Of a DNA stretch of 64,000 nucleotides, positions 53,137 to 61,314 are shown one piece after another (within the stretch, counting starts at the first letter, position 1; each line of letters begins with the position of its first letter). Made by a program: the position numbers and the translations under genes. The notes below the pieces were generated by a model, which made no database searches, was not told where the DNA came from, and was given only the letters and a program-made list of their open reading frames with translations. Where the stretch lies: the IMG/VR virus record IMGVR_UViG_3300027320_000006, positions 1 to 64,000 of that record; one strand, written 5' to 3'. This DNA is from a virus.

Positions 53137-53401
53137 TGCATTAACTCTTTTACGAGCTGGATATATTCTTAGGCGTAAAGCTTGGGAACCTGATATAAAA
53201 TGTAAGGCTTATTTCAGTGATGATATGAAGTCTGTTAAGATTAATATTGATGACCCTATATTATTTGCTTTAGACACGCATTTAGTTCCACAATGGGTTC
53301 CTGAAAAGCCTGAATTTTCCAGCTATGTAAGTTATTATGATGTTATTGATAATGGGGATTTATTAGAAGACGATTGGGAAGTTGTAGATGAAATTCTCTG
53401 A
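53123..53401 (+). CDS. DUF2829/Tad2-like protein 3
   Basis: 92 residues from ATG 53123: MNGTDALTLLRAGYILRRKA W, ending DNGDLLEDDWEVVDEIL. Full signature. A longer frame upstream is inside the previous gene and rejected. Overlaps neighbours on both sides by 14 nt. Confidence 0.82.
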   Translation: MNGTDALTLLRAGYILRRKAWEPDIKCKAYFSDDMKSVKINIDDPILFALDTHLVPQWVPEKPEFSSYVSYYDVIDNGDLLEDDWEVVDEIL

Positions 53402-53606
53402 AGTAATTGATTCTTTGATGCAATACAAGCCAATATCGAGAAGCGTTTGGCCTGATGGTAAATTTTTGTATCTTGATAAAGAACAAAATTGGTTTGCTTA
53501 TCATATCAAAGAAGATTACGAAGAAGATGATTACGAATTTATCACCTATAGACTTGATTTAAAACCAGAAGATATTATTGCTGAAGATTGGGATGTTTTA
53601 ATATGA
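53388..53606 (+). CDS. DUF2829/Tad2-like protein 4
   Basis: 72 residues: MKFSEVIDSLMQYKPISRSV W, beta middle with FLYLDKEQNWFAYHI, ending PEDIIAEDWDVLI. Closest relative is the next gene. Its stop overlaps the next start (ATGA). Confidence 0.84.
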   Translation: MKFSEVIDSLMQYKPISRSVWPDGKFLYLDKEQNWFAYHIKEDYEEDDYEFITYRLDLKPEDIIAEDWDVLI

Positions 53607-53869
53607 AATTCTCTGAAGTAGTTGATTCATTAATGGAAGGTAAACCAATTTCTCGCACTGGTTGGGAAAATGGCAAATATATGTATTATGACAAAGAAGA
53701 AGATTCTTTTGTGTATGTATATTATGCAGATGATTCAGAAAACGGTTATGAATTAGGGACATTCGGTCTTGATTTAGAACCCCGTGATGTTGTTGCTGAA
53801 GATTGGGATATTGATACTTGGGATTTAGACCATATTGTTGACGCTAACAAAAAGGTAGATGAAGAATGA
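53603..53869 (+). CDS. DUF2829/Tad2-like protein 5
   Basis: 88 residues from ATG 53603: MKFSEVVDSLMEGKPISRTG W, KYMYYDKEEDSFVYVYY, PRDVVAEDWDIDTW, plus an extra acidic tail. A recent tandem duplicate of 53388-53606. Confidence 0.84.
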   Translation: MKFSEVVDSLMEGKPISRTGWENGKYMYYDKEEDSFVYVYYADDSENGYELGTFGLDLEPRDVVAEDWDIDTWDLDHIVDANKKVDEE

Positions 53870-53889
53870 CAGGACTGGGAGGAAGTAGA

Positions 53890-54108
53890 ATGAAATTTGC
53901 TGATGTCATTGACTCATTAATGTCTGGCAAGCGTGTGCGTAAGACCAATTGGGAAAGTACTACTGCTTTCTTAATCTACGACAAGGAAGATAACACTTTT
54001 GATTTCTACGAAGTCTTAGATGGAGAAGTATGTAGGACACAATTTTATTCAACACTAGATCTTACTCCTAAAGATTTGATGTCTGACTTCTGGGAGGTTG
54101 TAGAATGA
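53890..54108 (+). CDS. DUF2829/Tad2-like protein 6
   Basis: 72 residues from ATG 53890, which has a strong GGGAGG site; ATG 53866 overlapping the previous stop is an alternative. MKFADVIDSLMSGKRVRKTN W, FLIYDKEDNTFDFYE, PKDLMSDFWEVVE. Close to proteins 4 and 5. Confidence 0.83.
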   Translation: MKFADVIDSLMSGKRVRKTNWESTTAFLIYDKEDNTFDFYEVLDGEVCRTQFYSTLDLTPKDLMSDFWEVVE

Positions 54109-54383
54109 CTGGAATCGAAGCTTTGTCCCTTTTAAAAGATGGCAAAACATTAAGAAGAACATCCTGGGAAGCTCATGAAAAATGTAAAGCCTTAGATTTC
54201 TTTGGTAAATGGATTATACATCTGGAAAAAGTACAGGATGATAAAATTTTAGATAAAGAAATAGAGAAAATATTTCAAAATAGTTTTGCATTTACTAAGA
54301 CTACTTTTGATGATTTCTTTGGATTATTTGATAAGATAGAAGCGGGTGAGTTCTTACACGATGATTGGCAAATAGTAGAATGA
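54105..54383 (+). CDS. DUF2829/Tad2-like protein 7
   Basis: 92 residues: MTGIEALSLLKDGKTLRRTS W, ending GEFLHDDWQIVE. Its ATG overlaps the previous stop (ATGA), and the codons for the previous W-E-V-V-E provide GGGAGG as ribosome site. Confidence 0.84.
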   Translation: MTGIEALSLLKDGKTLRRTSWEAHEKCKALDFFGKWIIHLEKVQDDKILDKEIEKIFQNSFAFTKTTFDDFFGLFDKIEAGEFLHDDWQIVE

Positions 54384-54604
54384 CTGGAATAAAAGCACTT
54401 AAAGCAATTCGTAAAGGATATCAAGTGCGAAGAATTCATTGGAAAAAAGGCGAGTATTTGTTTCAGATGCTTGGTGTTTTAGATCAACATAATGAAATAA
54501 GGTGGGGTTTTGGCGGAAGACTTATTTGGACTAGTAAAGTTGTTGATGCTACTGAATTTTTGAGTGATGATTGGGAAATAGTAGAATGCCTAAGTACAGA
54601 TTAA
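54380..54604 (+). CDS. DUF2829/Tad2-like protein 8
   Basis: 74 residues from ATG 54380: MTGIKALKAIRKGYQVRRIH W, ending ATEFLSDDWEIVECLSTD. Overlaps the previous stop by ATGA and the next gene by 19 nt. Confidence 0.83.
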   Translation: MTGIKALKAIRKGYQVRRIHWKKGEYLFQMLGVLDQHNEIRWGFGGRLIWTSKVVDATEFLSDDWEIVECLSTD

Positions 54605-54798
54605 ACTTATCTTTTGATATTGATATTACTGCTGATGAAGATTCAGAAGTGCCAGAAGAAGAGATGGTTAAGATGCTTCAATCCCTTTATTACAATGATA
54701 GAAAAGAATTTCTTGAAGCTTTGAGATATTGTTTTGAAGAAGAAAAAGTGGCTTATAGTTTAGAAATCAAGCCACAGAAAGTATGTAGTGACGAATAA
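54586..54798 (+). CDS. Unknown acidic protein after the Tad2-like array
   Basis: 70 residues from ATG 54586, in the same GTAGAATG context as the array genes. MPKYRLNLSFDIDITADEDS, then helical (EEEMVKMLQSLYYNDRKEFL). Not Tad2-like. Confidence 0.72.
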   Translation: MPKYRLNLSFDIDITADEDSEVPEEEMVKMLQSLYYNDRKEFLEALRYCFEEEKVAYSLEIKPQKVCSDE

Positions 54799-54799
54799 T

Positions 54800-54952
54800 A
54801 TGGAAGATTTTCTTAACACTGCTCATTGGCTTATAATTCCTTTTGGACCTTTTATTTTAATTGTTTTGCTAGCAATACCTGTTGCAATAATTGCCTTACT
54901 AGTTAATATTATAATCAAGCTTGTTAAAATGGCAAAAAAGAGAGAAGAATAA
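54800..54952 (+). CDS. 50-residue membrane protein
   Basis: MEDFLNTAHWLIIPFGPFIL, then IVLLAIPVAIIALLVNII, with a Lys-rich tail. One long or two short hydrophobic helices. Starts 1 nt after the previous stop and ends 2 nt before the kinase gene. Unknown. Confidence 0.65.
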   Translation: MEDFLNTAHWLIIPFGPFILIVLLAIPVAIIALLVNIIIKLVKMAKKREE

Positions 54953-54954
54953 TT

Positions 54955-55380
54955 ATGAATAAAACTTTAATTATTATGAGAGGTTTACCTGGAAGTGGTA
55001 AATCAACAAGAGCAAAAGAATTATTAGAAGAGGGTGTTATTCATTCTACAGATTCTTTCTTAACAGATCCAAATACAGGTGAATACAAATTTAATCCTGA
55101 CAAAATTAAGGATTATCATCAGCAAAATTTAGAAGCAGCCATTCAATCTATGAAGGATGGTGTTTCTCCTGTAATAATCGATAATACTAATGTTCAGCGT
55201 TGGCAATATGAAAAATATATTGATGCTGCTGAAGAATTAGGATATGAAGTAAAATTTGAAACTTTAGATCCTACAAATTATTCAGATGATTTTATTAAAG
55301 AGCTTGCGGAAAGACAAAAAAGAACGCATAATGTTCCTGAGCATGTAATTATTGATATGCTAAAGAAATGGGAAGATTAA
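54955..55380 (+). CDS. P-loop kinase (polynucleotide-kinase / AAA_33 type)
   Basis: 141 residues. Walker A GLPGSGKST at 10-18. VIHSTDSFL and IIDNTNVQRWQYEKYIDAAE (NxTN-like) then ELGYEVKFETLD match the AAA_33 group of RNA/DNA 5'-kinases and N4BP2-like proteins. The lid has ERQKRTHNVPEHVIIDM. It may act in tRNA or DNA end repair (T4 Pnk analogue without phosphatase). Overlaps the next ATG (TAATG). Confidence 0.85.
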   Translation: MNKTLIIMRGLPGSGKSTRAKELLEEGVIHSTDSFLTDPNTGEYKFNPDKIKDYHQQNLEAAIQSMKDGVSPVIIDNTNVQRWQYEKYIDAAEELGYEVKFETLDPTNYSDDFIKELAERQKRTHNVPEHVIIDMLKKWED

Positions 55381-55790
55381 TGAGCAAGATTACGATTCCG
55401 GCGATTGATTGCTATAGACATGATTATTGGAAAGTCAGTTTAGAATTATTGAACGAGCTTAATATTATCGAAGCTATTTCAGAATATTCTTATCTTGGTA
55501 ATAGTAATGATACTCTCAACGAAGAGGGTTATGCTTATTTGGAGATTGATTCTGACTGTGGTATTTTTGATAAAGCTATGAAGTTTTACAAGAAAGAATT
55601 CCAATTAGACTTTGATACTCTTCAGGAAAAATTCGATGAAGAATATGAGGACTATACAGATTGGCTAGACCAGTTAGACCAATGGGATACAGAAACGATT
55701 GAAGAAAAAGGTCTAATGTGGGATATGGTTCCTGGAGATTTGATTGATTTTATTAACGGTGATTCTGAAGAGGCTAATGAAGATGAATGA
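55380..55790 (+). CDS. Unknown acidic protein
   Basis: 136 residues from ATG 55380. MSKITIPAIDCYRHDYWKVS, then very acidic helices (EKFDEEYEDYTDWLDQLDQW). DNA-mimic-like charge, but no family is recognised. Confidence 0.72.
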   Translation: MSKITIPAIDCYRHDYWKVSLELLNELNIIEAISEYSYLGNSNDTLNEEGYAYLEIDSDCGIFDKAMKFYKKEFQLDFDTLQEKFDEEYEDYTDWLDQLDQWDTETIEEKGLMWDMVPGDLIDFINGDSEEANEDE

Positions 55791-56094
55791 AGATAAGAAA
55801 AATCGATTAGAAGAAGCTGGATTTCAAGTAGGTTCTGTAGCTGATTTTTTGCAGTTATCCCCTGAAGAACAAGATAGAATTGAAAAGCTAGTTGTTCATG
55901 AAAAAACAGTAAAATCTAAAATCGATGACCTACGTACTATGGGCTGGCTTCTCATGGTTGGTGGAATTATGATTGGTATTTCTACATGGAATAAGATTGG
56001 TGGATTAACTTCTGATTTTATTCTTGGTGCATTATGTGCTTGGGCTATTCGTACAGCATCAGCATATTTTAGAAAAGCGGAAGATCTTGGATGA
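55783..56094 (+). CDS. Helix-turn-helix-like N-terminus fused to a membrane domain
   Basis: 103 residues from ATG 55783 (AGAGG site). RLEEAGFQVGSVADFLQLSP (EEQDRIEKLV follows) recalls the start of XRE-type antitoxin regulators. Instead of the rest of that fold, two hydrophobic segments follow (GWLLMVGGIMIGISTW and FILGALCAWAIRTASAYF). Unusual; function unknown. Confidence 0.7.
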   Translation: MNEDKKNRLEEAGFQVGSVADFLQLSPEEQDRIEKLVVHEKTVKSKIDDLRTMGWLLMVGGIMIGISTWNKIGGLTSDFILGALCAWAIRTASAYFRKAEDLG

Positions 56095-56537
56095 GCGAAA
56101 ACAAATCAAAATCGACCTTGAAGAAATCAAAAGACTACTTGCAATTATCTATAAAGCCAGAGGGTCTTAAGAATATTAATTTCAGTGTTGCAGAAGAATG
56201 TTATGGCAAGGACCCTACAACACTTGAAATGTACAAGCAACAAAGATTTGAGAATGGTTTTGACGACACTGAAACGTGGCATATTGACCGCACTATGGCA
56301 TTATTTATTATTCCTAGACTCAAGAGATTTATTGAAGTTAATAATGGTATCCCTACTGGTGAGACAGTAGAATCTTATAATGAAAAACTAAATTTCATCA
56401 TTAGTGCTTTTGAAAACTATTATACTACTAATAAATATTATGAATCTACTGATATTGAAGAAAGAAAGCAACTTACTGATGATGTTAGAAAAGCAGTAGA
56501 CTATCTTTCTAAATTATGGTTTGAACTTTGGTGGTAA
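56091..56537 (+). CDS. Conserved phage protein of unknown function
   Basis: 148 residues: MSENKSKSTLKKSKDYLQLS. The block NGFDDTETWHIDRTMALFII, then PRLKRFIEVNNGIPTG is found in other phage proteins (FDD.E.W.LD...A.FI.PRL..F). Function unknown. Ends the plus-strand block; convergent with the MWY cluster. Confidence 0.74.
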   Translation: MSENKSKSTLKKSKDYLQLSIKPEGLKNINFSVAEECYGKDPTTLEMYKQQRFENGFDDTETWHIDRTMALFIIPRLKRFIEVNNGIPTGETVESYNEKLNFIISAFENYYTTNKYYESTDIEERKQLTDDVRKAVDYLSKLWFELWW

Positions 56538-56540
56538 ATA

Positions 56541-56768
56541 CTATCTACATCTTTTTTGATATGTAGGAAAAATATCTCCGTAATCTGCTTTTCTGAGTAT
56601 TCTAATTACATCTTCATCATTCATAGCTAATTTTTGAACATTTGATTTAAGATAATATATATCTACCGAATTTGCATAAGGGAATATATCTTCTAAATGT
56701 TCAGCCAATGTTTTTTCTTCTTCATTGTAGATATATGTTTTAGTTCTAGCAGCTAATGAATACCACAT
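56541..56768 (-). CDS. MWY-tagged protein 1
   Basis: 75 residues starting MWYSLAARTKTYIYNEEEKT. It carries the short MWY...A tag shared by five consecutive minus-strand genes. The rest is helical, with a basic end. Starts 1 nt before the end of 56770-57129. Unknown function. Confidence 0.72.
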   Translation of the reverse strand: MWYSLAARTKTYIYNEEEKTLAEHLEDIFPYANSVDIYYLKSNVQKLAMNDEDVIRILRKADYGDIFPTYQKRCR

Positions 56769-56769
56769 T

Positions 56770-57129
56770 TTATATATTTCTTTTCTTATATAATATTTCT
56801 ACTGGATGATCATTTACAAGACTAGCCCAATATCCTGGGTGTATTTCATCCGCATTTACTACTACTTTATATACTTTGAATGTTTTTCTTTTATCATTCC
56901 AAAAGTTAGTATTACCAAAATCTTCAGCTTCTTGTGGAGATGTAGCTAATAAAGAGCCTGATCTAAGCTCTTCTAAGTCTAATCTAGAGCCATGATAAAA
57001 AACGTATTTATCGCCTTCTCTATCTACTTTATGTCTTTCTAGCCATTCTTCATTTGATTCTTGGTTATTTGATGTTTTTGTCCATGTTTTTTTGATATCT
57101 ATATTGTCTGCTGATATTCTATACCACAT
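56770..57129 (-). CDS. MWY-tagged ADP-ribosyltransferase-like protein
   Basis: 119 residues. Tag MWYRISA. Then KYVFYHGSRLDLEELRSGSL, LATSPQEAEDFGN and FKVYKVVVNADEIHPGYW, ending HPVEILYKK. An HGS strand, a T..P..A..(F/Y)G helix and a late E on a strand follow the layout of small ADP-ribosyltransferases. Catalysis is not proven. T4 carries comparable enzymes (Alt) in its virion, so the tag could mark packaged effectors (inference). Confidence 0.65.
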   Translation of the reverse strand: MWYRISADNIDIKKTWTKTSNNQESNEEWLERHKVDREGDKYVFYHGSRLDLEELRSGSLLATSPQEAEDFGNTNFWNDKRKTFKVYKVVVNADEIHPGYWASLVNDHPVEILYKKRNI

Positions 57130-57130
57130 A

Positions 57131-57829
57131 TTAATAATCTCTCCATTGACTCATAAGAGATGGTATTTTTTTTCTATTCATTTCAAAATCTTTAATGTCA
57201 TTTTTAAAATCAGCAACTTTATTTACATTATATACTCTATCAAACAAACCTTTTCCAGTATTAATTTTAAATCTTATATTTGCGGGTTGTATTAAATTAA
57301 TAATTTCAAATAACTTTTGCATTTGTGTATATGTTGGAACGTGTACAGAATTTACAGACATCATTGAACCCATGTGACTGATTCTTATACCTTTGTCAAA
57401 ATAATCATGTAGAATTTCAGTGACAGCATCTTCTTGTGCTAAAAAAGGTTGATCAGGTCCAGAATCAAAATTTATTCTTTCTGCATAATCCATTGGACCA
57501 TAAGCTTTGTCTGGCAAGTTTCTGATATTATATTTTTCTGATATTTCTGGATTATTACGAAGACTTTTACGAGATTGATCTAATATTTTATCTATATAGT
57601 TGCTATGGCTTGAACCTTGATGAATAGCTCCAGTTCCAGTGAGAATTAAATGATAATCGCCTTTGGAATGATCTATTTGATTTACTGGATCAGGGATATT
57701 TGATCTCACCACTTCTCTAAAAACATCATCAGGCACTCCGGGTTTTTCCATAGGTTCAGGAGTATTTGTTTGTTGTGGTTGTTCAATACCAAATAATTTT
57801 CCAAAATCAATTGCTGTCCTGTACCACAT
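57131..57829 (-). CDS. MWY-tagged protein 3
   Basis: 232 residues. Tag MWYRTAIDFGKLFGIE, a Pro/Thr-rich linker (QQTNTPEPMEKPGVPDD), then a folded domain with DYHLILTGTGAIHQGSSHSN and IRISHMGSMMSVNSVHVPTY. The His/Gly-rich segments suggest an enzyme, but no family is recognised. Confidence 0.74.
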   Translation of the reverse strand: MWYRTAIDFGKLFGIEQPQQTNTPEPMEKPGVPDDVFREVVRSNIPDPVNQIDHSKGDYHLILTGTGAIHQGSSHSNYIDKILDQSRKSLRNNPEISEKYNIRNLPDKAYGPMDYAERINFDSGPDQPFLAQEDAVTEILHDYFDKGIRISHMGSMMSVNSVHVPTYTQMQKLFEIINLIQPANIRFKINTGKGLFDRVYNVNKVADFKNDIKDFEMNRKKIPSLMSQWRDY

Positions 57830-57832
57830 ATC

Positions 57833-58396
57833 TTAGTCTCCTGATCTTCCTTTATAGAAAGATTGTGTATTATCAACTCTTTGTATAGGGGCAATATTAA
57901 TATCTTCTTTTACATTTGTGGTATTTTGTAATGAGAGATTGTTTATAGATTGTTTTAAGGAATCAAAGCCTCTGCCATGCGGATTATTAGGTACATTTAA
58001 TATTTCCCATTTGTTGATTGAATCTGGAGTAACAAATTTTATAATATTATTTAGGGTGAGATCATTTGTTGGGCCATAGATAGTTATGTCAGCCATATCT
58101 ATCATTTTAGTAACTCTGACTGTTCCGCCTTGAGCAAATTGTCCTAAGCCTCTCCCTACAAATTCAATAGGATGTTCTTCAAAATCTGCATCACCTGGCA
58201 TCATTCCATGTTTTAATTTTAACATCATTGAAGTATGTTGATGACCATAATTTTTAGGTGGTGCATATTTCTCACCATTTACTATCCAGAAGTGTTGTTC
58301 ATTTTCATTAGAAGCAACATTGGAAAAAGAATTAAAAAAATCTTCTTCTGGAATTTCTTTATTGTTAATTGTAATTGCTGCGTATCTGTACCACAT
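57833..58396 (-). CDS. MWY-tagged protein 4
   Basis: 187 residues from ATG 58396; a longer frame adds 19 residues but hides the tag. Tag MWYRYAA. Then EQHFWIVNGEKYAPPKNYGH, a PIEFVGRGLGQFAQGGTVRV beta stretch and helices. No family is recognised. Starts next to the divergent Tad2-like gene 58465. Confidence 0.74.
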   Translation of the reverse strand: MWYRYAAITINNKEIPEEDFFNSFSNVASNENEQHFWIVNGEKYAPPKNYGHQHTSMMLKLKHGMMPGDADFEEHPIEFVGRGLGQFAQGGTVRVTKMIDMADITIYGPTNDLTLNNIIKFVTPDSINKWEILNVPNNPHGRGFDSLKQSINNLSLQNTTNVKEDINIAPIQRVDNTQSFYKGRSGD

Positions 58397-58464
58397 AGTT
58401 CTTTTTTTACAGATATAATCATTTATGACCTTTCTATGATATAATAGATACATAGAGGTGAGAT

Positions 58465-58719
58465 ATGAAATTTGTGCAGACTCTTAAATATTTGAAGCAA
58501 GGATACAAAGCTCGTAGAACTTGCTGGGATGAAGTATCTTGGATTGCTTTAGGTAATACAAAACAAGATGATGAGGGTGAATTTGATGAAACTATTGTAG
58601 ATACCAGTGAGATTGATTATGCTACATTTTTCTTAATCAATCTTCAGGATGGTATTGAAGCTTATTGTCCATACCTTCAAGATATTGTTAATGATGATTG
58701 GATAATATTTGACGAATAA
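58465..58719 (+). CDS. DUF2829/Tad2-like protein 9 (outlying copy)
   Basis: 84 residues, GAGGTG site. MKFVQTLKYLKQGYKARRTC W, beta middle, ending CPYLQDIVNDDWIIFDE. It stands alone on the plus strand within the MWY cluster. Promoter -10 TATAAT at ~58439-58444; terminator 58733. Confidence 0.8.
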   Translation: MKFVQTLKYLKQGYKARRTCWDEVSWIALGNTKQDDEGEFDETIVDTSEIDYATFFLINLQDGIEAYCPYLQDIVNDDWIIFDE

Positions 58720-58732
58720 TAAGAAAGCCAGA

Positions 58733-58752
58733 GAATATTCTCTGGCTTTTAT
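58733..58752. terminator. Bidirectional terminator
   Basis: AAAGCCAGAGA/TCTCTGGCTTT stem between convergent genes 58465-58719 and 58753-61266. Confidence 0.88.
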
Positions 58753-61266
58753 TTATTTGAATGTGTCTGGATATTCTTCTCTCCATTTAGGATTATAGAT
58801 ATCATATGACATAAATGAAGGTTTAGGTTCTTTTAAAGTTTTACCACCTTCTGTACCTTGAGCGACCTGTCCTAAATCAAAATCTCTCATAGTTTTAAGT
58901 TCTTGATTTGAAAGTGGTGTTGTATCTCCCGTTGTATTTGCGGCCATCTGGTCTTTTCTAATTGATATTGGAGAAACATAATTAGGATCAGCAGCTATTT
59001 CATTAGTTATTTTGATATCTTTAAATGCTATATAAGACGCTACAGATTTAACGATAGTATAAATATCATGATCAAATGCACCCGCTTCAATATTTCTGAT
59101 TTTTAATTTTAACTTTTTGATGTCTTCTTGAAGTTTTTTATATTCTTCGCTATCTTCACTTACTCTTGTTTTTAATATTTCAGCTTGATCTTCTAATGAT
59201 TGTATTTCTTCGATAGTAGCTTTTTTTATGTCTTCTCGATTGACCTTACCAGCTTCTTCATAAAATTTAATTGCTAGTTGTTTTTGTTTTAGGTAATCTT
59301 CAGTAGCTTGGGTATAAGGTTGTTCAGAATTTTCATAAGGTCCAAATCTTTTTTCTGCCCATTCTTGAAGTTTTTGTTCAGATACCATAGGAGTAGCATT
59401 CAACCAGCTTGCTTCATTACTCATCAGCATATCTGATAATTCTTCTACAACAGCTTTTCTAATGATTTCCGATGTTCTCATTTCTTCAATTCTTTTATGC
59501 AGAATTTCAATCATATAAGAAGTATTTCCATATACTCTTGCAACAATTTCTCTAATGTCTGATAAATACAATCTAGATTGATTGTATGCTTCGCCTTCTT
59601 TTAAGGATGTTTTAGGATCTACATTACTGAATACTTCTGATCCGCCTTTGATAACATAATCTGCTAAATGGGCTAATTCATGAGCAGCTGTAGACATATT
59701 AATCATGTCTTTGGTTATTCCAAGATTGTTAATAATATTGTCACTATTTACATAGTCTTCAGATATAAATTCGTTGATAAATATTGAAGGACCATTATTG
59801 TTATCCGAAAATCTAGGAACAAAATATCCACAAGAGTTCATTAATGTAGGTGTGATAAAACCATATTCTTGAAGTGATGTATTTAATAAATCTTTATAAA
59901 ATTCAGAATTTTTAAATACATAAATCTTTAATCTTGATTTAATATCACTTATGATATTTTGATCATCTGAATTGAATCCAAATGAATTTAGAATATCATT
60001 TAGTAATTTTTCATATTCTCCAGTAATATCATGTTTTTCAATATATCCATTTTGTAGATTTTTTTGAAATATATCGAGTATAGGAGAATTAGCACTTTGT
60101 GGTGTTGTATTTTGAGTTTGTGTATTTTGAGCTCGTTGAGACTGATATGAATTAAGTTTTTCAGAGTTTTTTTGCACATAAGCATCAATTTCTTCTTTTG
60201 TGGGTATTTCTTTAAATTTCCTATTTGCTAAATCTTTATTTTCCAATGAAGCTTTTATGTATTCTTTGATTATTTCTTCTTTCGGTCCAACACCTAATCT
60301 GTGTAAATAAGGTTTGTAATAATATTCACAAGAAGGATAAATTTTTTCATTTATAATTTGTCTATTGTTTTTAAATATTTCATACCAAAAATCACCCATA
60401 AAATAAGTCATTCCGTATTTGAAAGCACCAACGAATCTATTTTCAAAATGCTCTGGACTAAATTTATTTTTATTTTTATCTAAATATTCTATATATTTAT
60501 CAAATTTTTGATCATTTATTAAAAGATCATAAACTTTGGGTAGATCATCCATTACTCTTTCATTGTGAGCTTCATCTAATAAATATAAATAATCGTCAAT
60601 AGGTAATCCAGAATATTGGACAACATCATAATAAAGTTGCCTACCAGCATCTGATTGTATGTTATCAATAATATTTTTAAGTATTTGTTCTCCAGAATAT
60701 TTATCAGCATTAAGAAATTCATACATAGGATCTTTATCCGTAATATATTTTTTAATTTCTGTTCTTGCTTCACTCTGTTGCATGCTTGAACTAGATAGTG
60801 TGTCCATATTCATCATTATATATATACGAACACGCTTTGGAAGATCAATGCCTTCTTTTGTGTATGCTAAGAGTTTATTATATCCGAAATTATATACAGT
60901 GTTATGTGTCTCTAATGTACTACCCATATGTGAGAAAGTGTCAGGCAATAACATCATTTCTTCGTTTTGAGAAATTTTATTATTCTTTATCATTAACGGA
61001 ACTAATCTATTAGCTCTATGTACAGTTTCAGCATCTTTCGAATACATATAAATCAAGTGTGTTATAACAGATGTTAAATAATCACTCGTATACTTGTTGT
61101 CAATCAAGTCAAGAAGATATTTATAAAGATGTTCAAAATTTGGTAATTTTGAAATAGAATAATTATGTCGTATTTCCCATAATATATCTTCTGGTGATTT
61201 ACTAGTATCCATTCCACCAGCCAACTCATCTAACGCACCAGCTTCTACTATTTTTTGATACCACAT
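58753..61266 (-). CDS. Large MWY-tagged metalloprotease-like protein
   Basis: 837 residues. Tag MWYQKIVEAGALDELAGG. Helical N-terminal half. Near residue 520-530: INMSTAAHELAHLADYVIKG, an HExxH zinc-protease motif, followed ~45 residues later by DIREIVARVYG, a candidate third ligand. A Gln/Thr-rich linker lies near 370-390 and a coiled coil near 690-730. Probably a virion-associated peptidase or ejected protein. Activity is inferred. Confidence 0.76.
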   Translation of the reverse strand: MWYQKIVEAGALDELAGGMDTSKSPEDILWEIRHNYSISKLPNFEHLYKYLLDLIDNKYTSDYLTSVITHLIYMYSKDAETVHRANRLVPLMIKNNKISQNEEMMLLPDTFSHMGSTLETHNTVYNFGYNKLLAYTKEGIDLPKRVRIYIMMNMDTLSSSSMQQSEARTEIKKYITDKDPMYEFLNADKYSGEQILKNIIDNIQSDAGRQLYYDVVQYSGLPIDDYLYLLDEAHNERVMDDLPKVYDLLINDQKFDKYIEYLDKNKNKFSPEHFENRFVGAFKYGMTYFMGDFWYEIFKNNRQIINEKIYPSCEYYYKPYLHRLGVGPKEEIIKEYIKASLENKDLANRKFKEIPTKEEIDAYVQKNSEKLNSYQSQRAQNTQTQNTTPQSANSPILDIFQKNLQNGYIEKHDITGEYEKLLNDILNSFGFNSDDQNIISDIKSRLKIYVFKNSEFYKDLLNTSLQEYGFITPTLMNSCGYFVPRFSDNNNGPSIFINEFISEDYVNSDNIINNLGITKDMINMSTAAHELAHLADYVIKGGSEVFSNVDPKTSLKEGEAYNQSRLYLSDIREIVARVYGNTSYMIEILHKRIEEMRTSEIIRKAVVEELSDMLMSNEASWLNATPMVSEQKLQEWAEKRFGPYENSEQPYTQATEDYLKQKQLAIKFYEEAGKVNREDIKKATIEEIQSLEDQAEILKTRVSEDSEEYKKLQEDIKKLKLKIRNIEAGAFDHDIYTIVKSVASYIAFKDIKITNEIAADPNYVSPISIRKDQMAANTTGDTTPLSNQELKTMRDFDLGQVAQGTEGGKTLKEPKPSFMSYDIYNPKWREEYPDTFK

Positions 61267-61314
61267 AATTGTTTTGTCCTACTATATTTTACAGGATTAT
61301 GATATTATAGACCT

